The notes under the pieces were generated by a model. That model searched no databases. It worked only from the letters and a program-made list of their open reading frames with translations, and had not been told where the DNA came from. Position numbers and translations under genes: made by a program. DNA of 5,213 nt from Candidatus Luteimonas excrementigallinarum (GTDB lineage Bacteria; Pseudomonadota; Gammaproteobacteria; Xanthomonadales; Xanthomonadaceae): contig DXCY01000089.1 in NCBI GenBank assembly GCA_019115725.1, positions 1 to 5,213 of the forward strand. Reading direction: 5' to 3'. Positions 1 through 5,213 of the stretch are shown piece after piece. The stretch's first letter is position 1. Every line of letters starts with the position of its first letter.

Positions 1-68
1 CCCCTCCACGACACCCACGCATCCAGAACCGCGCAGGTATCAACCGAACCGCAAATGGCCCGTGTTCC

Positions 69-2348
69 TCAACCCTCCCGGGTCAACGCCGCCTCCGACA
101 CCGGAGCGGCGGTCTTGCGCGAAGGCAGCCACAGCGACGCCACGAAGGCCGCGATCAGCAGCGCACCCACCGCGAACACCACGTCACCCGGCGTCCGCAG
201 CCACACCAGCACATCCACGATCGGCCGGTCCATGAACTCCGCCGAACGCGCGTACCAGTAGCCAACCTCCATGCTCGCCTCCAGCTGCAGCACGCCCAGC
301 GGCAGCAGCGTCAGCACCGTCATCAGCGTCAGCCCGATGTTGAACGACCAGAACGCCGAGCGGATCAGCCCCTCGCGCCACACCACATCCGGCTTCAGTC
401 CGCGCAGGCAGTACAGCATCAGCCCGATGCCGAGCATCCCGTACACCCCGAACAGGGCCGTGTGGCCGTGCGCCGCGGTCAGGTTGGTGCCCTGCATGAA
501 GTACAGCGCGATCGGCGTGTTGATCAGGAAGCCCAGCAGGCCCGCACCGATCAGGTTCCAGAAGCTCACCGCCAGGAAGAACATGATCGGCCACTTGTGC
601 CGGGCCATCCACGGCGTGGCGCGGCCGTTCTTCCAGGTGTCGTAGGCCTCCAGACCGATCAGCGCCAGCGGCACCACCTCCAGCGCCGAGATGCTTGCCC
701 CCACTGCGATGATCGAGGTGGTGGTGCCGGAGAAGTACAGGTGGTGGAACATGCCCAGCACGCCGCCGGCCATGAATACGATGGTGGCGAACAGCACCGC
801 GATGGTGGCCGAGCGCCCGCGTACCAGCTGCAGCTTGACGAAGATGAAGCTGATCACCGCCACCGCGAAGACCTCGAAGAAGCCTTCCACCCACAGGTGC
901 ACAATCCAGAAGCGCCAGTAGGTGATGATCGAGATGTGCGAGTGCTCGCGCCATGCCAGACCGGCGGCGTACAGCAGGCCGATCGCGACCACCGACAGGA
1001 ACAGCAGCCCGGCGATGGATGACGTCTCGTCCTTGCGCTTGAGCGCCGGCCACAGCGCCCGGCCCATCAGCAGCAGCCACAGCATCAGGCCGATGAACAG
1101 GTAGATCTGCCAGAAGCGGCCGATATCAGTGTATTCCCAGCCCTGGTGCCCGAACCAGAAGTTGTGGGCCAGGCCGAGCTTGTTCATCACCGCCATCCAC
1201 TGGCCGGCGAACGAGCCGACCACGATCAGGATCAGGCTGATGAACAGGAAGTTCACCCCGAAGCGCTGGAATTTGGGCTCATGCCCGGAGATCGCCGGGG
1301 CCAGGTACAGGCCGGTGGCCAGCCATGCGGTTGCGATCCACAGGATCGCCAGCTGGGTGTGCCAGGTGCGGGTGAGGGTGTAGGGCAGGATGTCCGCCAG
1401 CGGCAGGCCGTAGGCGGCCTGGCCCTCCACCTGGTAGTGGGCGGTGGTGGCGCCCAGCAGGATCTGCACCAGGAACAACCCCATCACCAGCCAGAAGTAC
1501 TTGCCCACCGCGCGCATCGACGGGGTGACCTTGATGCCCAGCGACGGGTCGGTTTTGGGCGGTACCAGCGGCGCTTCTTCATCGCGGAAGACGGCGTAGT
1601 GCCAGACCAGCAGCGAGATGCCGGCAATCATCAGCAGGATGCTGAAGATCGACCACATGAAGCTGCTGGACGTGGGCGTGTTGCCCACGACCGGATCGTG
1701 CGGGAAGTTGTGGGTGTAGGTAATTTCGCTGCCGGGGCGCTCGGTCACCGTGGCCCAGGAGGCCCAGAAGAAGAAGCCCGACATCAGGCGCCGGTGCTCG
1801 GCATCGGGGATCGGGTTCTCGCGCAGGGCGTAGGTCTCGCGCAGCGCGGACATTTCCGCGTCGTCGGAGAACACCCGGTCGTAGTGCGAGGACACCACTT
1901 CGATGGCCCGCGCACGCTCGTCGGAAATCACCAGCGTGTCGGTGTCGGCATCGTAGGTGTTGGTACGCAGGTCCGGGCGGACCTGGGCCTGCAGCCTGGC
2001 CTGGTCATCCGCGGCCAGGGCCTCGTAGGGCTGGCCATACTGCTCGCGGGCGCGGATATCGAGGATCGCCAGCGCCTCCTTGTGCAGCCATTCGGCTGAC
2101 CAGTCCGGCGCCAGCAGCGCACCGTGGCCCCAGATGGATCCGATCTGCTGGCCGCCGAAGCTCTGCCAGACCTGGCGTCCGGTCTCGAGCTCTTCCTTGG
2201 TGAAGACGAGCTGGCCGCTTTCGGTAACGACCTTGGATGGCAATGGGGGCGCCTGCTGATGGATCTCGCGACCCATCCACAGCATGATGGCGAAAGTGAC
2301 GGCCAGCAGGGTGCCCAGCCCCCACCACAGCCGTTTGGTTGTATCCAT
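69..2348 (-). CDS. norB: Quinol-dependent nitric oxide reductase (qNOR, single subunit)
   Basis: This inner-membrane enzyme reduces two NO to N2O with electrons from quinol, for denitrification or NO detoxification. The 759-residue product matches the usual qNOR length. Residues 7-26 form the first membrane helix, about 27-225 a soluble domain with the motif GHGALLAPDWSAEWLH, and the rest a heme-copper-oxidase-like bundle of many helices. Visible ligands in order are His330 (TRTWH, haem), His484 with Glu488 (HLWVEGFFE), His535-His536 (HHLYFSG) and His627/His629 (HGH); Glu557 (ALEVVPL) matches the conserved second glutamate. There is no CxxCH haem-c motif and no separate NorC gene, which separates qNOR from the cytochrome-c-dependent form. 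I chose the ATG at 2348 because AGGAGAG lies 8-10 bases upstream and the protein then begins MDTTKRLWW, as in other qNORs. The frame stays open to 2420, but that would overlap the FNR box and promoter. No nitrite or nitrous oxide reductase gene is visible here. Confidence 0.97.
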   Translation of the reverse strand: MDTTKRLWWGLGTLLAVTFAIMLWMGREIHQQAPPLPSKVVTESGQLVFTKEELETGRQVWQSFGGQQIGSIWGHGALLAPDWSAEWLHKEALAILDIRAREQYGQPYEALAADDQARLQAQVRPDLRTNTYDADTDTLVISDERARAIEVVSSHYDRVFSDDAEMSALRETYALRENPIPDAEHRRLMSGFFFWASWATVTERPGSEITYTHNFPHDPVVGNTPTSSSFMWSIFSILLMIAGISLLVWHYAVFRDEEAPLVPPKTDPSLGIKVTPSMRAVGKYFWLVMGLFLVQILLGATTAHYQVEGQAAYGLPLADILPYTLTRTWHTQLAILWIATAWLATGLYLAPAISGHEPKFQRFGVNFLFISLILIVVGSFAGQWMAVMNKLGLAHNFWFGHQGWEYTDIGRFWQIYLFIGLMLWLLLMGRALWPALKRKDETSSIAGLLFLSVVAIGLLYAAGLAWREHSHISIITYWRFWIVHLWVEGFFEVFAVAVISFIFVKLQLVRGRSATIAVLFATIVFMAGGVLGMFHHLYFSGTTTSIIAVGASISALEVVPLALIGLEAYDTWKNGRATPWMARHKWPIMFFLAVSFWNLIGAGLLGFLINTPIALYFMQGTNLTAAHGHTALFGVYGMLGIGLMLYCLRGLKPDVVWREGLIRSAFWSFNIGLTLMTVLTLLPLGVLQLEASMEVGYWYARSAEFMDRPIVDVLVWLRTPGDVVFAVGALLIAAFVASLWLPSRKTAAPVSEAALTREG

Positions 2349-2356
2349 GTGACGCA

Positions 2357-2363
2357 CTCTCCT
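2357..2363 (-). promoter_or_regulatory. Ribosome binding site of norB
   Basis: The minus strand reads AGGAGAG, a strong Shine-Dalgarno match about 8-10 bases before the ATG at 2348. It decides the start codon. The in-frame GTG at 2357-2355 overlaps the end of the motif, and upstream TTG codons have no such signal. Confidence 0.85.
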
Positions 2364-2371
2364 CAGGGTGA

Positions 2372-2384
2372 CGCGGCAATGCTG
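2372..2384 (-). promoter_or_regulatory. Predicted FNR-dependent norB promoter (-10 and start site)
   Basis: If the FNR box at 2407-2420 acts at the standard class II position of -41.5, transcription starts at 2372. This leaves a 24-base leader that contains the ribosome binding site. The hexamer at -12 to -7 is CAGCAT (2384-2379), a 3/6 match to TATAAT that keeps the important A at -11 and T at -7. The -35 position reads AGCCGC, which is no match, so the promoter should need an activator. The start site is inferred from spacing only. Confidence 0.55.
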
Positions 2385-2406
2385 CGCCGGTCGCCGCAGG
2401 GGCGGC

Positions 2407-2420
2407 TTGACCTGGGTCAA
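2407..2420 (-). promoter_or_regulatory. FNR/ANR box upstream of norB
   Basis: The minus strand reads TTGAC-CCAG-GTCAA, a perfect 5+5 palindrome of the FNR/ANR/DNR type (consensus TTGAT-N4-ATCAA). Its centre is 65.5 bases upstream of the norB ATG. It lies in the short gap between the fnr hairpin and norB, so it most likely serves norB alone. The probable ligand is the FNR-type protein encoded just upstream, though a DNR-type regulator elsewhere in the genome could also use it. Confidence 0.9.
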
Positions 2421-2437
2421 GGAGAGTTCAAACAGCG

Positions 2438-2456
2438 CGGCCGGGTAGCCCGGCCG
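2438..2456 (-). terminator. GC-rich hairpin after fnr, likely terminator of hemN-fnr
   Basis: An 8-bp perfect stem (CGGCCGGG / CCCGGCCG) with a 3-base loop starts about 20 bases after the fnr stop codon. On the minus strand it is followed by CGCTGTTTGAAC, so the U-run is short and offset. The stem is strong and the position is right for an operon end, but the weak U-tract means termination may be partial. It separates the hemN-fnr transcript from the norB promoter. Confidence 0.6.
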
Positions 2457-2462
2457 GTGTGA

Positions 2463-2489
2463 TCAGCTGCGCAGGTTCAGCTGCGCAGG
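2463..2489 (-). repeat. Tandem duplication of the last codons and stop of fnr
   Basis: Thirteen bases, CCTGCGCAGCTGA on the minus strand, occur twice with a 14-base period (2489-2477 and 2475-2463). The first copy encodes the C-terminal Leu-Arg-Ser and the TGA stop of the regulator; the second lies just after the stop. This looks like a small local duplication, perhaps from replication slippage. It does not alter the protein. Confidence 0.85.
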
Positions 2490-3226
2490 ATGGGCTCGGC
2501 CAGCGCTTCCAGGCGGGCGCGGTCCAGCAGCTCCACATCGCGGCGCTCGATCTGCAGCAGTCCGTCCTGCTGGAACCGGCGCAGCACCCGGCTCACCGTT
2601 TCAGGCGCCAGGCGCAGATAGTTGCCGATATCGGTGCGGGCCATGGTCAGCTGGAACCGGTGCGGTGAGAACCCGCGTGCGGCCAGGCGCCGTGACAGGC
2701 CGATCAGGAACGCGGCCATGCGCTGGCCGGCGGTCCAGTCGCCGTCCAGCAGCGCGGCGCGGCCGATGTTGCGGCTGAGCAGCCGGAACAGGTGTCGCTG
2801 CAGGCCCGGCAGCTGCGCGGCCAGCACCGAGATCTTGGGGAACGAGAACTGGCACAGCATTACCGTATCCAGCGCCACCGCGTTGCACGGGTAGCGGTCG
2901 CCGTCGATCCCGTCCAGACCGATCACCTCGCCCGGGAAATGGAAGCCGAGCACGTGCTCGCGGCCCTCGCGGTCGATGGTGTAGGTCTTGACCGTGCCCG
3001 AGCGCACCGCAGCGATGGCCTCGAACGGATCGCCCGCGCGGAACACGTGGTCCCCCGCGTGCAGCGGCTCGGTGTGCTCCACCAGCATGTGCAGGTTGCG
3101 CAGCCCGGACTTGTCCATGCCCTCGGCCAGGCAGGCCTGCGAAAACGCGCAGGTGGAACAGAAGGTGAAATCGTCACCATCGTCCGCCAGCGTGCTCTGG
3201 CTGTGATGCGGAAACGGCGTGCTCAT
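2477..3226 (-). CDS. fnr: FNR/ANR-type oxygen-sensing transcriptional regulator
   Basis: This cytoplasmic Crp/Fnr-family protein (249 residues; E. coli FNR has 250) should bind DNA as a dimer when its [4Fe-4S] cluster is intact at low oxygen. Cys23, Cys26 and Cys32 form the C-x2-C-x5-C cluster motif, and Cys125 aligns with E. coli Cys122. The cyclic-nucleotide-like barrel is at about 40-135, the dimer helix at about 140-160, and the HTH ends in Glu209-x-x-Ser212-Arg213, the FNR reading head for TTGA half sites. By hand alignment the dimer helix is three residues short and Ala157 replaces E. coli Asp154; Cys114 is extra. I chose the ATG at 3226 because GGCGGG lies 6 bases upstream; the ATG at 3232 has it with no spacing. 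The gene follows hemN by 19 bases and is probably cotranscribed, hence autoregulated. The cysteines argue against DNR, which lacks them. Confidence 0.94.
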   Translation of the reverse strand: MSTPFPHHSQSTLADDGDDFTFCSTCAFSQACLAEGMDKSGLRNLHMLVEHTEPLHAGDHVFRAGDPFEAIAAVRSGTVKTYTIDREGREHVLGFHFPGEVIGLDGIDGDRYPCNAVALDTVMLCQFSFPKISVLAAQLPGLQRHLFRLLSRNIGRAALLDGDWTAGQRMAAFLIGLSRRLAARGFSPHRFQLTMARTDIGNYLRLAPETVSRVLRRFQQDGLLQIERRDVELLDRARLEALAEPILRS

Positions 3227-3245
3227 CGCCATCCCGCCGATGCGG

Positions 3246-4652
3246 TCAGATGGCACGCGAATAGCGCGGAGCGGCCGGCTCGGCGGTGGGCTGGTTGAGG
3301 TATCTGTCGAAGCACATGGCAATGTTACGCAACAGCAGCCGTCCGCGCGAGGTGGCAGTGATCCGGTCCTGCTCCACTCGCACCAGACCGTCTTCCACCA
3401 GCGGGTGCAGGCGGTCCAGGGCGTCGGCGAAGTACTCGGTGAAATTGATCAGGTAGCGCCGCTCCAGCGCGCTCACCGGGATTTCCCCCTGGCACATCAG
3501 GCGCTGGATCAGGTCGGCGCGCAGGCAGTCGTCCTCGTCCAGGCGCAGGCCGCGGAACACCGGCAGCCGACCTTCGTCCACCGCGATCTGCCAGGAGGGC
3601 AGGTCGCGCGGGTTCTGGCTGAAGGTATTGCCGATGTGGCTGATGGCGCTCACCCCCAGGCCGATCAGGTCGGTATCGGCGTGGGTGGTGTAGCCCATGA
3701 AGTTGCGGTGCAGGCCGCCGCGCTCCTGCGCCCGTGCCAGATCGTCATCGGGCAGGGCGAAGTGGTCCATGCCGATATAGACGTAACCGGCGGCGGTCAG
3801 CTTCTCGATCGCCAGCTGCAGCAGGCCCAGCTTGGTTTCCGCATCCGGCAGCTGCTCCTCGTTGATCTGCTTCTGCGGACGGAACAGCTGCGGCAGGTGG
3901 GCATAGCTGTAGACGGCCAGGCGGTCAGGGCGCGCTTCCAGCACCTTGTCCACGGTGCGGGCAAAGCTCTCGCGGGTCTGCAGCGGCAGGCCGTAGATCA
4001 GGTCCAGGTTGACCGAACGGAAGCCGTGCGCGCGGCAGGCCTCCACCACGGCGAAGGTTTCCTCCACCGACTGCACCCGGTTCACCGCCACCTGCACATC
4101 GTGGTCGAAATCCTGCACGCCCAGGCTGGCGCGGTTGAATCCGATCGCGGCCAGCTCAGCCACTTCCTTCGGACCGATGAAGCGCGGATCAAGCTCGATG
4201 GAGATGTCGCGGTCGCGATGGTCGGAGAAGTGGAACTGGCTGCGCAGCGCATCCACCGCCTCGGCCAGCTGGGCGGGGGCGAGGAAGTTGGGAGTGCCGC
4301 CCCCAAAGTGCAGCTGGATCACCTCGCGGTCGCGGTCGAACAGCTCGGCGACGGTCGCGATCTCGCGGTACAGGCGGGTGAGGTAGGCCTCGCCGCGGGA
4401 CAGGTCGCGGGTGATGATCCGGTTGCAGCCGCAGTAGAAGCACGGGCTCATGCAGAACGGCACGTGCACGTACAGCGAGAGGCGGCGGGGGATGGGGTCT
4501 CCGTTGCTGGCCAGCGCGGCTTCGCGCAGCTCGGCTTCACCGAAGTCCGCGGTGAATTTGGGCGCGGTCGGATAGGAGGTGTAGCGCGGGCCGGGGCGGT
4601 CGTAGCGCCGCAGCAGGCCGGCGTCGAACTGGGGCTGGATGGGAATCTGCAT
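3246..4652 (-). CDS. hemN: Oxygen-independent coproporphyrinogen III oxidase (radical SAM)
   Basis: HemN converts coproporphyrinogen III to protoporphyrinogen IX without oxygen, using S-adenosylmethionine, in the cytoplasm. It is needed for anaerobic haem synthesis. The 468-residue product resembles E. coli HemN (457) along its whole length. The N-terminal HemN signature GPRYTSYPT is at 21-29. Cys67, Cys71 and Cys74 (CMSPCFYC) bind the radical-SAM cluster, and Cys76 completes the CxxxCxxCxC pattern that separates true HemN from HemW. GGGTP (117-121), YGLPLQT (220-226), GMDHFALPDDDLA (294-306) and RGRLLLRNIAMCFDRYL (436-452) follow. The ATG at 4652 places the first conserved block as in E. coli. 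No Shine-Dalgarno precedes it (the minus strand reads CTAAGCTTCTCCC before ATG), which suggests a leaderless message. It is first in an operon with fnr and should be activated by FNR through the box at 4687-4700. Its haem would supply norB and other haem enzymes of anaerobic respiration. Confidence 0.98.
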   Translation of the reverse strand: MQIPIQPQFDAGLLRRYDRPGPRYTSYPTAPKFTADFGEAELREAALASNGDPIPRRLSLYVHVPFCMSPCFYCGCNRIITRDLSRGEAYLTRLYREIATVAELFDRDREVIQLHFGGGTPNFLAPAQLAEAVDALRSQFHFSDHRDRDISIELDPRFIGPKEVAELAAIGFNRASLGVQDFDHDVQVAVNRVQSVEETFAVVEACRAHGFRSVNLDLIYGLPLQTRESFARTVDKVLEARPDRLAVYSYAHLPQLFRPQKQINEEQLPDAETKLGLLQLAIEKLTAAGYVYIGMDHFALPDDDLARAQERGGLHRNFMGYTTHADTDLIGLGVSAISHIGNTFSQNPRDLPSWQIAVDEGRLPVFRGLRLDEDDCLRADLIQRLMCQGEIPVSALERRYLINFTEYFADALDRLHPLVEDGLVRVEQDRITATSRGRLLLRNIAMCFDRYLNQPTAEPAAPRYSRAI

Positions 4653-4664
4653 GGGAGAAGCTTA
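4652..4664 (-). promoter_or_regulatory. Predicted FNR-dependent hemN promoter, start at the ATG
   Basis: With the FNR box centred at -41.5, +1 falls on 4652, the A of the hemN ATG. The hexamer at -12 to -7 (4664-4659) is TAAGCT, which keeps T-12, A-11 and T-7 of TATAAT. The -35 position reads AAGGCG and does not match, as expected where an activator replaces it. Spacing, -10 and the missing ribosome binding site agree with a leaderless transcript. A start site a few bases away would also fit the sequence. Confidence 0.55.
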
Positions 4665-4686
4665 GGGGCCGGAGCTGGCGGGCGCC

Positions 4687-4700
4687 TTGACTTTGGTCAA
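4687..4700 (-). promoter_or_regulatory. FNR/ANR box upstream of hemN
   Basis: The minus strand reads TTGAC-CAAA-GTCAA, a perfect 5+5 palindrome with the same half sites as the norB box. Its centre lies 41.5 bases upstream of the hemN ATG. It should place hemN and the cotranscribed fnr under FNR control, so fnr would regulate its own expression. The palindrome could in principle also act on a plus-strand promoter, but no plus-strand gene is visible to the right. Confidence 0.92.
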
Positions 4701-4761
4701 TCGGGGAGGGGATCCCGGGAGGAAAAAGGTTCTTCTTCTGATCAAGGGAAAGCGGGCGTTG

Positions 4762-4789
4762 ATAGGTCGCGGGGGCACCCCCACCCGAC
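4762..4789 (+). repeat. Possible decayed GTAG-type REP hairpin
   Basis: The segment opens with ATAGGTCG, one base from the GTAGGTCG head of the intact copies. It can form an outer stem GTCG/CGAC (4766-4769 with 4786-4789) and an inner stem GGGG/CCCC (4771-4774 with 4779-4782) with an asymmetric internal loop. It resembles a degenerate REP, but the match is partial and could be chance in GC-rich DNA. Confidence 0.4.
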
Positions 4790-4855
4790 GCTCAGGACTT
4801 CGTGCAGAGGAATACCTGGCTTGCGGCGAACGCAGGGGGGTGTGTTCCGCGGGGC

Positions 4856-4879
4856 GTCGGGGGCGTAGCCCCGACCTAC
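4856..4879 (-). repeat. GTAG-headed REP-like element, copy 1
   Basis: Read on the minus strand it is GTAG followed by a 7-bp perfect stem (GTCGGGG/CCCCGAC) with a 6-base loop. A tetranucleotide head next to a small GC-rich hairpin is typical of REP sequences; GTAG heads are known from Stenotrophomonas. Bases 4851-4879 match 4923-4951 (copy 3) at 28 of 29 positions, 72 bases apart. Such elements are usually mobilised by RAYT transposases encoded elsewhere; none is in this window. Confidence 0.8.
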
Positions 4880-4892
4880 CGGCGAACGTGCC

Positions 4893-4916
4893 GTAGGTCG
4901 GCCCTATGCGGCCGGC
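4893..4916 (+). repeat. GTAG-headed REP-like element, copy 2, inverted
   Basis: The plus strand has GTAG followed by a 7-pair stem (GTCGGCC with GGCCGGC, including one T-G pair) and loop CTATGC. It shares the GTAGGTCG head with copies 1 and 3 but has a different stem, so it is a variant of the same type in the opposite orientation. Its right end also takes part in a 9-bp inverted repeat (4911-4919 with 4967-4975) that spans copy 3. Confidence 0.72.
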
Positions 4917-4927
4917 GCGGGTGGGGT

Positions 4928-4951
4928 GTCGGGGGCGTAGCCCCGACCTAC
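4928..4951 (-). repeat. GTAG-headed REP-like element, copy 3
   Basis: This copy is identical to copy 1 over all 24 bases: GTAG on the minus strand, stem GTCGGGG/CCCCGAC and the same 6-base loop. With copies 1 and 2 it makes a cluster in the order minus, plus, minus, similar to the paired REPs (BIMEs) of other gammaproteobacteria. Confidence 0.8.
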
Positions 4952-4994
4952 GGGAGCGGAAGTCAACGCGCCGGCGGAGCAGGTCCGAAGCCTT

Positions 4995-5102
4995 GCCCCG
5001 TCGTGGCCGGGAGGCCTTTGTGCGTAAGTAAAGGAGGAGGCCGTAGCCGCAGGCGCAGGCCGGGGGACATGGAGCGCAAAGGCCTCCCGGCTGCGGCGGG
5101 GC
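4995..5102 (+). repeat. Long imperfect inverted repeat (29-pair stem), possible RNA element
   Basis: Bases 4995-5023 pair with 5074-5102 without a gap or bulge: 25 Watson-Crick pairs and four T-G pairs (5001-5096, 5004-5093, 5005-5092, 5021-5076). The loop of 50 bases contains a tandem GCAGGC (5049-5060) and can form a short GGCC/GGCC stem. All four irregular pairs are G-U in a plus-strand RNA but A-C mismatches in a minus-strand RNA, which favours a plus-strand transcript. No promoter or U-tract was found, so it may instead be a mobile non-autonomous repeat. I do not recognise a named family. Confidence 0.6.
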
Positions 5103-5104
5103 CC

Positions 5105-5132
5105 GTCAGGTCACGGCGAACCGGGGCCTGAC
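5105..5132 (+). repeat. Second hairpin directly after the long stem
   Basis: An 8-pair stem (GTCAGGTC with GGGCCTGAC less one G; 5105-5112 with 5125-5132, one T-G pair) is followed by one A-G mismatch, three GC pairs and the tetraloop CGAA. It starts two bases after the long stem ends, so the two are probably one unit. No T-run follows it on the plus strand, so it is not a standard intrinsic terminator. Confidence 0.55.
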
Positions 5133-5213
5133 GTCCGTCGCCAGCCCGCCACTGTTTGGTCCACTTGGCAACAGGAAACCTCAAAGAGCGGAAATTTTCC
5201 CCAACGCCCCTTG

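Larger units (their letters stand above)
4701..5213. other. Non-coding stretch rich in hairpins, no gene supported
   Basis: This 513-base stretch upstream of the hemN promoter holds a possible decayed REP (4762-4789), three GTAG-headed REP-like elements (4856-4951), a long stem (4995-5102) and a second hairpin (5105-5132). The two open frames across it, 4802-5131 on plus and 5184-4963 on minus, run through these hairpins and encode low-complexity Arg/Gly/Pro/Ala-rich sequence, so I do not call them. Bases 4701-4761 and 5133-5213 show nothing I recognise. The neighbouring gene beyond 5213 is not visible. Confidence 0.75.

Noticed and set aside
1..22. Start of another minus-strand gene at the ATG 22-20
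   Set aside because: Only seven codons are visible, no ribosome binding site precedes it, and the peptide cannot be assigned.
1146..2099. Plus-strand open frame of 317 codons
   Set aside because: It is antisense to norB over its whole length, low in complexity and without a ribosome binding site or recognisable motif.
3227..3322. Longer N-terminus of the regulator starting with TTG at 3322
   Set aside because: This would overlap hemN by about 77 bases and add 32 residues not seen in FNR proteins. An ATG with a suitably spaced GGCGGG exists at 3226.
4732..4745. A third FNR box ending in ATCAA
   Set aside because: The partner half site reads CTTCT instead of TTGAT, so only a half site is present.
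3219..4868. Plus-strand open frame of 549 codons
   Set aside because: It lies fully antisense to hemN, whose conserved motifs are unmistakable. Long antisense frames are common in GC-rich genes, and its product is Gln/Ala/Val/Gly-rich with no domain I recognise.
4856..4951. CRISPR array
   Set aside because: The repeats are hairpins in alternating orientation, only two are identical, and there are no regular unique spacers or cas genes.
4935..4966. Minus-strand promoter with TTGACT as -35 (4966-4961)
   Set aside because: At 17-base spacing the -10 position reads GGGCTA, a poor match, and it falls inside REP copy 3.
4802..5131. Plus-strand open frame of 109 codons
   Set aside because: It crosses all three REP-like elements and the long stem. 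The repeated REP units give repeated peptide (GVGGVAPTY), which is a repeat artefact and no sign of a protein domain.
4963..5184. Minus-strand open frame of 73 codons starting with TTG
   Set aside because: Most of it is the two hairpins at 4995-5132, and its product is Arg/Pro/Gly-rich. No Shine-Dalgarno sequence precedes the TTG.

Overview
The window is GC-rich bacterial chromosome, most likely from a gammaproteobacterium of the Xanthomonadaceae (Stenotrophomonas, Pseudoxanthomonas, Luteimonas or a relative). Three things suggest this: the GC-rich codon use, the character of the three proteins, and small extragenic hairpins headed by GTAG, as known for Stenotrophomonas repeats. The genus is an inference; the sequence does not fix it.

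All three genes lie on the minus strand. In transcription order they are hemN (4652-3246, oxygen-independent coproporphyrinogen III oxidase), an FNR/ANR-type oxygen-sensing regulator (3226-2477, 19 bases after hemN) and norB (2348-69, single-subunit quinol-dependent nitric oxide reductase). hemN and fnr look like one operon that ends in a GC-rich hairpin at 2438-2456. norB has its own promoter just after that hairpin.

The genes form a compact low-oxygen module. A perfect FNR-type palindrome (TTGAC-N4-GTCAA) lies upstream of hemN at 4687-4700, and another upstream of norB at 2407-2420. The regulator encoded between them has the FNR cysteine cluster and the ExxSR recognition helix that suit these sites. 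It would therefore switch on anaerobic haem synthesis, its own gene and nitric oxide removal together. The hemN box is centred exactly 41.5 bases upstream of the A of the ATG and there is no ribosome binding site, so hemN may be translated from a leaderless mRNA.

From 4701 to 5213 no gene is supported. The region holds three GTAG-headed REP-like hairpins in alternating orientation, a possible decayed fourth copy, and a long 29-pair stem (4995-5102) followed at once by a second hairpin (5105-5132). All four non-Watson-Crick positions in the long stem are G-U pairs if the plus strand is transcribed, which hints at an RNA element. Bases 1-68 hold nothing I can identify.

The protein genes belong to known families. 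The parts most worth a second look are the hemN promoter geometry, the altered dimer helix of the regulator, and the structured DNA upstream of hemN.
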